Origin: Sinorhizobium sp. 6-70
Lineage (GTDB): Bacteria > Pseudomonadota > Alphaproteobacteria > Rhizobiales > Rhizobiaceae
Length of the DNA stretch: 64,000 nt
Direction: 5' to 3'
Assembly: GCF_030124375.1 (NCBI RefSeq)
Contig: NZ_JASKLS010000015.1
Span: 50,483 to 114,482 of the forward strand
The notes beneath the pieces were generated by a model, which worked only from the letters and a program-made list of their open reading frames with translations, was not told the DNA's origin and did not search any database. Position numbers and translations under genes: made by a program. Within the stretch, counting starts at the first letter, position 1. Every line of letters starts with the position of its first letter. This document shows positions 58,521 to 64,000 of the stretch, one piece after another.

Positions 58521-59092
58521 CGGGAGTATCGAGGATTGTCGTCGGCGTGACCGGCGCTTCGGGAGCAGCGATTCCGTTGCGCATCGCCGAACGACTTGCA
58601 CGGATCGACGGGGTCGAGATGCATCTGGTCATGTCGCCGGCGGCACACCGGACATTGAGCCACGAGGTGGGGCCGGACGCGCTATTGCGAATGCTCGAAA
58701 AGGCCGATCGAGTCTACGAGCACGACAACATCGGTGCGGCGATCGCCAGCGGATCCTTTCCGACCGCCGGTATGATCGTCTCACCCTGCTCGATGCGCAC
58801 GCTGGCGGCGATCGCCAATGGACTTGCCGACAATCTCCTGGTCAGAGCCGCCGATGTGCATCTGAAGGAACGCCGGCGGCTGGTGCTGATGACGCGCGAG
58901 ACGCCGCTCCACCTCGGGCACCTGCGCAACATGTGCGCCGTCACCGAGATGGGAGCGATCGTCATGCCGCCGGTGCCGGGATTTTATCACAAGCCGACAA
59001 GCGTCGAGGCGATCGTCGACCATCTTGCCGCGCGAGCCATCGATCTTCTGGCGCTGCCGATCGCGCCGCTCGCGGAAGCCTGGCAGGAATAA
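58517..59092 (+). CDS. ubiX: UbiX-family flavin prenyltransferase
   Basis: 191 aa. VVGVTGASGAAIPLRIAERL at the N-terminus is the FMN-binding loop; SGSFPTAGMIVSPCSMRTLA and ERRRLVLMTRETPLHLGHL are catalytic blocks. Makes prenylated FMN for UbiD. Starts in an ATGA overlap with ubiD. Followed on the other strand by nnrU (convergent). Confidence 0.94.
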   Translation: MTGVSRIVVGVTGASGAAIPLRIAERLARIDGVEMHLVMSPAAHRTLSHEVGPDALLRMLEKADRVYEHDNIGAAIASGSFPTAGMIVSPCSMRTLAAIANGLADNLLVRAADVHLKERRRLVLMTRETPLHLGHLRNMCAVTEMGAIVMPPVPGFYHKPTSVEAIVDHLAARAIDLLALPIAPLAEAWQE

Positions 59093-59124
59093 GGCCGGCC
59101 GGGAAGAACGTCCCGGCGGCAGGT

Positions 59125-59817
59125 TCAATACATCGGAAAGGCTTGCAGCAGCGGATCGGCGCCGAAGAGGACGTAGTGGCCGCCCGCAAGCAGCCAGAAC
59201 GTGATTGCGGCCGTGGCAAAGGCCGACAGCACCAGGACCGGATCGAGCCGGAAGCGGGTGCGCCCGGTGAGGATCGCGGCGAAGGGCCAGATCGACGTGC
59301 CGGCGGCAGCGGTCGGCCACTTGTCGCCCAGGCGACGGCGTGCACGCCGCTCGACCATCAGGAAACCGCCAGCGGCAAAGAGCGCGAAACCGCCGAAGAG
59401 CACGAGCGAGCGAAGATCGCCGTTCGGCACGACGTGTCCCACCGCCCAGATGAGGAACCCCCAGAGCACCGGGTGGCGCGTGATGCCGACGATCGCCCCC
59501 ATCCGTCCGGTGCCCTGAAAGATCGAGACGGAAAGCGGGTTCTCGCTGAAGAGGCCCGCAAGAACGAGAAAAATCCCAAGCGGTGCGAGCACAAACGTCA
59601 CCCGGGCCTGCCACGGCGCCGCATCCCAGAGCGGTATGAAATCGAGTGTCAGCGCCGCGTGGAAGACCCAGACGAGGGCTAGGATCGAGAGCAGCGAATA
59701 GCCAGCGAAGTAACTCTTTCGCCCCAGCCGCTGAATGAGCCGCTCGCGAAGCTTCGGCATCGCGGGCACCATGTGCAGTGCGAGAAAGACGGCGAAGGCC
59801 AGCAAAAACTCACGCAT
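59125..59817 (-). CDS. nnrU: NnrU-family membrane protein
   Basis: 230 aa, about seven hydrophobic spans. MREFLLAFAVFLALHMVPAM is the typical N-terminus, with GRKSYFAGYSLLSILALVWV and GITRHPVLWGFLIWAVGHVV (the isoprenylcysteine methyltransferase-like RHP motif). NnrU is needed for normal denitrification in Agrobacterium/Rhodobacter relatives, possibly in Nor or heme maturation. ATG 59817 lies 8 bp inside the hemerythrin-like gene, so the two are coupled. Confidence 0.9.
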   Translation of the reverse strand: MREFLLAFAVFLALHMVPAMPKLRERLIQRLGRKSYFAGYSLLSILALVWVFHAALTLDFIPLWDAAPWQARVTFVLAPLGIFLVLAGLFSENPLSVSIFQGTGRMGAIVGITRHPVLWGFLIWAVGHVVPNGDLRSLVLFGGFALFAAGGFLMVERRARRRLGDKWPTAAAGTSIWPFAAILTGRTRFRLDPVLVLSAFATAAITFWLLAGGHYVLFGADPLLQAFPMY

Positions 59818-60265
59818 GGCAGGCACCACCCCGACGGCTTTCCGCAAGCAGCAGGCGCTCGGTCGCGATATGGCGGCGAAGGCCCTCGAAGAGGGCACGC
59901 AGCATATAGCCGATCGCGTCCCAGCTTAGCCGGCAGCGACTGTGAAGCAACTCACGCAAGACCTGGGCGACCTCCGCCGCGGCCTTCTCATCATGTTCGT
60001 GCTCTGCGCGAAGACGCTCGATCAGCGTCGTGACGTTGCGACCGTCCGGCTGCGAGCGAAGTTGCCGGAAGAGCACTTGCTCCTCCAGTTCGTGCAGGTT
60101 GCCGAGCGTCGGTACCAGCGTGTTCGCGATCTCATCGTAGCGCGTCACATCGATTGCGTTCGGCAAGGCGTCGGCGATTGCCTCCAGCCGATCACATAAT
60201 TCCAAGAGCGCGTCATAGCCGTTTTCCAGCATGCGGCTTCGTTGCATTGTCTCTCTTCCAGCCAT
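59810..60265 (-). CDS. Hemerythrin-like domain protein
   Basis: 151 aa helical-bundle protein. Carboxylate/histidine ligands are visible in TLGNLHELEEQVLF, AEHEHDEKAAAE and LRRHIATERLLL, an HxxxE/HxxDE pattern, although the first-helix histidine usual in hemerythrins is not evident (CDRLEAIADALPNAIDV). Likely a diiron NO/O2 sensor or reducer. Located directly before nnrU behind a box nearly identical to that of norE, so an NO-related role is probable. GGAG precedes ATG 60265. Confidence 0.85.
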   Translation of the reverse strand: MAGRETMQRSRMLENGYDALLELCDRLEAIADALPNAIDVTRYDEIANTLVPTLGNLHELEEQVLFRQLRSQPDGRNVTTLIERLRAEHEHDEKAAAEVAQVLRELLHSRCRLSWDAIGYMLRALFEGLRRHIATERLLLAESRRGGACHA

Positions 60266-60327
60266 CAGCCGGACTCCAGTCGATTTATCCTGGTGCAATC
60301 GTCTAGCCGGCGAGCCGGCTCGCTTCT

Positions 60328-60341
60328 TTGACATATCGCAA
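60328..60341 (-). promoter_or_regulatory. NnrR/FNR-type box before the hemerythrin-nnrU pair
   Basis: Plus strand TTGACATATCGCAA; read on the gene strand it is TTGCGATATGTCAA. It differs by one base from the norE box (TTGCGAAATGTCAA). 62 bp upstream of the hemerythrin ATG. TTGCG half matches NnrR, GTCAA half matches FNR/FixK. Confidence 0.7.
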
Positions 60342-60360
60342 GTCCGATCGACGCGACGCA

Positions 60361-60390
60361 ACTCCGGACGGAAAACCGCGGCACCCTGAT
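60361..60390. repeat. Partial copy of the GGAAAACCG repeat
   Basis: ACTCCGGACGGAAAACCG followed by CGGCACCCTGATT: the same core as the third hairpin at 30119-30162, but with the right arm changed. Lies just after the 51-aa gene's stop. Confidence 0.5.
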
Positions 60391-60392
60391 TT

Positions 60393-60548
60393 CTAGCGAT
60401 CGAGAAACAGCACCACGGCAATCGCGATCGAGAACAGGACGGCCGAGACCGTGCCGGCGCGCTGCAGCACACCCATGCGGTGCAGGACGAGGGCGAAAAC
60501 GATGATGATGGGGGTAGCGACCGAAAGGCCGATCTGTGCGTCTGTCAT
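60393..60548 (-). CDS. 51-aa two-span membrane protein in the denitrification cluster
   Basis: Minus-strand gene read by eye: starts MTDAQIGLSVATPIIIVFAL, continues LHRMGVLQRAGTVSAVLFS and ends AIAVVLFLDR. Two hydrophobic spans with a basic loop between (HRMGVLQRAG). AGGAG sits 8 bp before ATG 60548, a good ribosome site. Lies between the hemerythrin-nnrU pair (same strand) and norE (divergent). No family recognised; may be a small subunit or assembly factor of the NO reductase or NnrU system. Confidence 0.65.
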   Translation of the reverse strand: MTDAQIGLSVATPIIIVFALVLHRMGVLQRAGTVSAVLFSIAIAVVLFLDR

Positions 60549-60568
60549 CGAAGAACTCCTGGATCACG

Positions 60569-60599
60569 ATGATTTTGGGTCGAGTCGGCCCAAAATCAT
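60569..60599. repeat. ATGATTTTGGG inverted repeat upstream of the 51-aa gene
   Basis: ATGATTTTGGG (60569-60579)-9 nt-CCCAAAATCAT (60589-60599), 11-bp perfect. Located 20-51 bp before the 51-aa gene; could be either a dispersed repeat or an operator. Followed by a second palindrome at 60629. Confidence 0.6.
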
Positions 60600-60628
60600 A
60601 AACGTGAACGATTCTAATAAGTTGAGAC

Positions 60629-60672
60629 GCGGGATGCGGGCGAAAAACCGCGCACACTTGCCCTCATCCCGC
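60629..60672. repeat. GCGGGATG/CATCCCGC palindrome with the AAAAACCG...CACACTT core
   Basis: GCGGGATG (60629-60636) and CATCCCGC (60665-60672), enclosing GCGAAAAACCGCGCACACTTG. Same core as the repeat at 30119-30162. Lies between the 51-aa gene and norE. Confidence 0.65.
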
Positions 60673-60714
60673 TCTTGGTTGCCTCACCGATATCCGGTTT
60701 TTGGTCCTCATTCC

Positions 60715-60728
60715 TTGCGAAATGTCAA
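60715..60728. promoter_or_regulatory. NnrR/FNR-type box upstream of norE
   Basis: TTGCGAAATGTCAA, ending 59 bp before ATG 60788; a -41.5 position for the dyad would give a start near 60763. Nearly identical to the box before the hemerythrin gene. Confidence 0.75.
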
Positions 60729-60787
60729 AGACATCGCTTTGCCGGCTCGCCTAAGTGCCGATCATTTCCGATCAAGGGAGAGGCGGC

Positions 60788-61345
60788 ATGGATGCACGCG
60801 TAACATCTGACATTGAAGCGGGAGAGGAAGCGCCCGCAGACGAGCTTCTGCTCTGGATTCTGGTCTGGAGCGAACTCGCGGCCTTCGGCATTCTGCTCGT
60901 GGCCTTTCTCGTCACCGGCTTCCTGCAGGCCGACGCCTTTGCTGCCGGGCGCAGCGAACTTAACCCCTTGCTCGCGGGCATCAACACGCTGGTGCTTTTG
61001 ACGAGTGGCTGGCAGGCGGCGCTCGCCGCGCGCAAATCCGCTCTACCTGGGGAGCGTCGGCGTGCCCTCGTCATGGCCGCCCTGCTCGGCTTCATCTTCG
61101 TCGCTATTAAACTCACGGAATATAGCGGCGAACTCGCAAGCGGCGACCTTGCCCGGTTCGGTGCCTTCTTCGAGCTCTATTTCCTGATCACCGGCTTTCA
61201 CCTGCTGCATGTGGTGTTCGGCGGCCTGATCCTGCTTCTCGTCGCCTGGCGCCAGACGCCCGGCAACGTAACCCTGATAACAACCCTCTGGCACGTCATC
61301 GATCTCATCTGGATCGTGATGTTCCCGATCATCTATCTGGTATGA
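60788..61345 (+). CDS. norE: NorE, cytochrome c oxidase subunit III-like protein of the nor operon
   Basis: 185 aa, five spans. ELLLWILVWSELAAFGILLV at the N-terminus and ELYFLITGFHLLHVVFGGLI near the middle match the COX3/NorE family. Supports NO reductase activity, probably in assembly or membrane stabilisation. ATG 60788 follows GGGAGAGG. First gene of norEFCBQ. Confidence 0.92.
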   Translation: MDARVTSDIEAGEEAPADELLLWILVWSELAAFGILLVAFLVTGFLQADAFAAGRSELNPLLAGINTLVLLTSGWQAALAARKSALPGERRRALVMAALLGFIFVAIKLTEYSGELASGDLARFGAFFELYFLITGFHLLHVVFGGLILLLVAWRQTPGNVTLITTLWHVIDLIWIVMFPIIYLV

Positions 61346-61349
61346 CGTC

Positions 61350-61628
61350 ATGACGGACCGCAATCGAAACCAACTCGCTCGAACCTGGATCGTGCTCGTT
61401 GCCATCGTGCTTTCGGGCATGTTGGCGGTCGCCTTTCAAGGCCGTGCCCCTGTCGTCGCTTCCGCCGTTCTCGTCCTGGCACTCATCAAGGCCAGACTGA
61501 TCATCCTGGATTTCATGGGCCTGCGCTCCGGTCCGGCCGCCATACGGCGTGGGCTTCTCGCCTGGCCGCTGATCCTTGCTCTGGTGGCAGCGGCGCAGCT
61601 GTTTATCACCGGCATGCCATCCGTTTGA
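61350..61628 (+). CDS. norF: NorF-like cytochrome oxidase subunit IV-family membrane protein
   Basis: 92 aa, three spans. TWIVLVAIVLSGMLAVAF, then ALIKARLIILDFMGLRSGP, and WPLILALVAAAQLF. The KARLIILDFMGLR motif is typical of NorF/COX4-like proteins. Only 4 bp after norE. Position fixes the name. Confidence 0.86.
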   Translation: MTDRNRNQLARTWIVLVAIVLSGMLAVAFQGRAPVVASAVLVLALIKARLIILDFMGLRSGPAAIRRGLLAWPLILALVAAAQLFITGMPSV

Positions 61629-61797
61629 AACCGCTCTGTTTGTTTGCCTAAACGCAAAGAACGCGCGCGGGAAATCCATAGACATGGATCGTGCCCCGGA
61701 CATTCGTCGGCTCCGCCACAGGCGGTGGCAAACGGGGAGGGGATCAGATCAAGCCGGCCACGCTTTCGCGGCCATCTGAAATCGAAAGGACCACGTG

Positions 61798-62250
61798 ATG
61801 GCAGAACGCCTCACCAAGACCGGGGCCCGAAACGTCTTCTACGGCGGGTCCTTCTTCTTCTTTGCAATATTCATCGGGCTGACGGCCCATAGCCACTACT
61901 ACATGAAGACGAGCTCGACGGACGAGACGACGCTGACCGACTCGGTCGCGCGCGGCAAGCACGTCTGGGAAAAGAACTCCTGTATCAACTGCCACACGCT
62001 TCTCGGTGAAGGCGCCTATTTCGCGCCCGAGCTCGGCAATGTCTGGAAGCGCTGGGGTGGCGACAAGGATCCGGACAGCGCGCGCGAAACGCTGAAGGCG
62101 TGGATGGCGGCGCAACCCTCCGGCGTCGAAGGACGCAGGCAGATGCCGCAGTTCAACCTCACCGAGCAGGAGCTCAACGATCTCGCCGACTTCCTGGAGT
62201 GGACGAGCCGCATCAAGACCCAGAACTGGCCACCGAACGAAGCCGGCTAA
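61798..62250 (+). CDS. norC: NorC, cytochrome c subunit of nitric oxide reductase
   Basis: 150 aa. Membrane anchor (FYGGSFFFFAIFIGLTAHSH), heme c motif CINCH at 62-66 and the distal methionine in GRRQMPQFNL (Met116). Transfers electrons from cytochrome c or pseudoazurin to NorB. ATG 61798 chosen over the GTG 3 bp earlier; AAAGGA is 8 bp before it. The 169-bp gap after norF contains no recognised box. Confidence 0.95.
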   Translation: MAERLTKTGARNVFYGGSFFFFAIFIGLTAHSHYYMKTSSTDETTLTDSVARGKHVWEKNSCINCHTLLGEGAYFAPELGNVWKRWGGDKDPDSARETLKAWMAAQPSGVEGRRQMPQFNLTEQELNDLADFLEWTSRIKTQNWPPNEAG

Positions 62251-62274
62251 GCGTTGCGATTGGAGTAAAGAACC

Positions 62275-63621
62275 ATGAAATACCAGACCCAGAAGGTCGC
62301 GATGCTCTATTTTTATGGCGCACTCGGCCTGTTTCTCGCCCAGGTGCTGTTCGGTGTTCTAGCCGGCACCATCTATGTCCTGCCCAACACGCTCTCCGAG
62401 CTCCTGCCGTTCAACATCGTGCGCATGGTGCACACCAATGCGCTGATCGTCTGGCTGCTGATGGGCTTCATGGGCGCCACCTATTATCTCCTGCCAGAGG
62501 AAGCGGAAACGGAGCTTTACAGCACCAAGATTGCCGTCGCCCAGTTCTGGCTCTTCCTGATCGCTGCCGCCGTCGCAGTGGTCGGGTACCTTTTCCATAT
62601 TCACGAGGGCCGCGAGTTTCTCGAGCAGCCCTTCGCGATCAAGGTCGGCATTGTCGTGGTGGCGCTGATGTTCCTCTACAACATCACGCTTACCGTTCTC
62701 AAAGGCCGCAAGACGACGGTTACCAACATCCTGATCTTCGGCCTCTGGGGTGTGGCGATCTTCTTCCTGTTCGCCTTCTACAACCCGATGAACCTGGCAC
62801 TCGACAAGATGTACTGGTGGTACGTCGTCCACCTGTGGGTTGAAGGTGTCTGGGAACTGATCATGGCATCGGTGCTCGCCTTCCTGATGATCAAGCTCAA
62901 CGGCATCGACCGCGAGGTCGTCGAGAAGTGGCTCTACGTCATCGTCGGCCTGGCGCTCTTCTCGGGCATCCTCGGTACCGGTCACCACTACTACTGGATC
63001 GGCGCCCCCGGCTACTGGCAGTGGATCGGCTCGCTTTTCTCGACGCTCGAAGTCGCACCGTTCTTCACCATGGTGATCTTCACCTTCGTGATGACTTGGA
63101 AGGCCGGGCGCAAGCACCCGAACCGCGCTGCCCTTCTCTGGTCGATCGGCTGCTCGGTGATGGCCTTCTTCGGCGCCGGCGTTTGGGGCTTCCTGCACAC
63201 GCTGTCTTCGGTGAACTACTACACCCACGGCACGCAGGTCACTGCGGCCCACGGCCACCTCGCCTTCTTCGGCGCCTATGTGATGCTGAACCTGGCGGTG
63301 ATGGCCTATGCGATCCCGGAAATCCGCGGCCGCCAGCCCTACAACCAGTGGCTCTCGATCGTCAGCTTCTGGGCGATGTGCACCGCCATCTCGGTGATGA
63401 CCTTCGCGCTCACCTTCGCAGGCGTCCTTCAGGTTCACCTGCAGCGTGTGCTTGGCGAAAGCTACATGGACGTGCAGGACCAGCTGGCGCTGTTCTACTG
63501 GATCCGCCTCGGCTCCGGTGCGGTCGTCCTGGTCTCGGCGCTGATGTTCATCTGGGCCGTGCTGGTTCCCGGCCGGGAACGCAGCGAACGGCTCAGCGCT
63601 TCGATCCAGCCCGCCGAATGA
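62275..63621 (+). CDS. norB: NorB, nitric oxide reductase large subunit
   Basis: 448 aa, twelve spans, heme-copper oxidase superfamily. Heme/Fe_B ligands: MVHTNALIVWLLMG (His), VVHLWVEGVWELIMAS (His and the Glu near Fe_B), GTGHHYYWIG (His pair) and AHGHLAFFGAYVM. Reduces NO to N2O in the inner membrane with NorC. 24 bp after norC with a GGAG site. Followed by an 11-bp hairpin before norQ. Confidence 0.97.
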   Translation: MKYQTQKVAMLYFYGALGLFLAQVLFGVLAGTIYVLPNTLSELLPFNIVRMVHTNALIVWLLMGFMGATYYLLPEEAETELYSTKIAVAQFWLFLIAAAVAVVGYLFHIHEGREFLEQPFAIKVGIVVVALMFLYNITLTVLKGRKTTVTNILIFGLWGVAIFFLFAFYNPMNLALDKMYWWYVVHLWVEGVWELIMASVLAFLMIKLNGIDREVVEKWLYVIVGLALFSGILGTGHHYYWIGAPGYWQWIGSLFSTLEVAPFFTMVIFTFVMTWKAGRKHPNRAALLWSIGCSVMAFFGAGVWGFLHTLSSVNYYTHGTQVTAAHGHLAFFGAYVMLNLAVMAYAIPEIRGRQPYNQWLSIVSFWAMCTAISVMTFALTFAGVLQVHLQRVLGESYMDVQDQLALFYWIRLGSGAVVLVSALMFIWAVLVPGRERSERLSASIQPAE

Positions 63622-63628
63622 TCGCCCT

Positions 63629-63660
63629 GACCGACCCCGTCGCCCGCGTCGGGGTCGGTC
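63629..63660 (+). terminator. Hairpin between norB and norQ
   Basis: GACCGACCCCG (63629-63639)-10 nt-CGGGGTCGGTC (63650-63660), 11 bp perfect, without a U-run. Probably stabilises the norCB message or dampens norQ transcription. Confidence 0.5.
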
Positions 63661-63697
63661 CTTCCGCTTGCTTCGACTGTTTGTCACGGAGACCAAA

Positions 63698-64000
63698 ATG
63701 AATTTCGTCCTGCCGAATGCAACCCTTCCGACCGCCGACATTCCGCATTACAGTCCGCTCGGCAACGAATGCGCGCTGTTCGAGACCGCCTGGGTCAGGC
63801 AATTGCCGCTCTTGCTGAAGGGCCCGACCGGCTGCGGCAAGACGCGTTTTGTCAGCCATATGGCCGCGAGGCTCGGCCTGCCGCTTTCGACTGTTTCCTG
63901 CCATGACGATCTTGCCGCCGCGGATCTCACCGGCCGCTACCTGCTGAAGGGCGGCGACACCGTCTGGGTCGACGGGCCGCTGACGCGCGCAGTGCGCGAG
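63698..64000 (+). CDS. norQ: NorQ, MoxR-type AAA+ ATPase, cut off by the window end
   Basis: First 101 codons. Reads MNFVLPNATLPTADIPHYSP, then LLKGPTGCGKTRFVSHMAAR (Walker A GPTGCGKT), HDDLAAADLTGRYLLKGGDT. Family AAA_5/MoxR; activates NorCB, probably inserting the non-heme iron with NorD. ATG 63698 follows CACGGAGACC (GGAGA). Gene continues beyond 64000. Confidence 0.93.
   Translation, partial: MNFVLPNATLPTADIPHYSPLGNECALFETAWVRQLPLLLKGPTGCGKTRFVSHMAARLGLPLSTVSCHDDLAAADLTGRYLLKGGDTVWVDGPLTRAVRE

Noticed and set aside
62359..63741. 460-codon open frame opposite norB
   Set aside because: Shadow of norB with very acidic/basic random-looking sequence.
1..64000. Search by eye for tRNA, rRNA, CRISPR arrays, insertion sequences, integrases and partition genes
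   Set aside because: None found; the repeats present are short palindromes, not arrays or transposon ends.

Overview
The window looks like a megaplasmid or chromid segment from a fast-growing rhizobium of the Sinorhizobium/Ensifer group. The evidence is high GC, the gene families present, tight ATGA-type stop/start overlaps, and many short intergenic palindromes of the kind that fill Sinorhizobium genomes. It holds 55 called protein genes, including two small membrane proteins of 57 and 51 aa, and two decayed LysR remnants. No rRNA, tRNA, CRISPR array, insertion sequence or replication origin was seen.

Layout. (1) 1-11.9 kb, carbon and amino-acid catabolism: the end of pxpC, then pxpA (5-oxoprolinase), an aminotransferase, a LysR regulator on the other strand, an SDR, a complete polar amino-acid ABC importer (two permeases, ATPase, binding protein), an RraA-like protein, and an idonate/gluconate module (idnO-type SDR, gluconokinase, 2-hydroxyacid dehydrogenase, idnD-type dehydrogenase). 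(2) 12-20.5 kb: a LysR remnant and a small lipoprotein, then the arabinose-type polysaccharide operon uxs1-uxe-apsS-apsH1-apsE-apsH2 on the minus strand, with the AraC-like, c-di-GMP-responsive activator cuxR divergent from it. (3) 20.7-29.7 kb: the GlgE alpha-glucan pathway (glgE, a treS-maltokinase fusion, glgB) behind a good match to a general-stress EcfG/RpoE2 promoter, ending against a 57-aa membrane protein with its own RpoE2-like promoter. (4) 30-37.7 kb: an SPW-repeat protein, a dead lysR, an inositol-monophosphatase-family enzyme, an Fbp/Afu-type ABC importer and a divergent LacI regulator with three TTGCA-N6-TGCAA operators. (5) 38-47.6 kb: dodecin, a sigma-54 activator next to a flavin monooxygenase with a textbook -24/-12 promoter, and a tetR-adaptor-RND efflux operon. 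(6) 47.8-64 kb, an anaerobic respiration island: pseudoazurin, napEFDABC, a minus-strand operon ubiT-ubiU-ubiV plus two small genes, divergent ubiD-ubiX, nnrU with a hemerythrin-like gene, a 51-aa membrane protein, and norE-norF-norC-norB-norQ, cut by the window end.

How it fits together. In the last 16 kb, nitrate is reduced in the periplasm (Nap), NO is handled by Nor, and oxygen-independent ubiquinone synthesis (UbiT/U/V with UbiD/UbiX-type enzymes) would keep the quinone pool filled when O2 is absent. Four 14-bp FNR/FixK/NnrR-type boxes sit in front of azu, the ubi divergon, the hemerythrin-nnrU pair and norE. Two of them are 13/14 identical when read in the same orientation. The polysaccharide and alpha-glucan blocks are stress and surface functions.

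Functions rest on translated sequence, motifs and gene order read by eye; no database search was run. Regulatory sites are motif matches, not measured.
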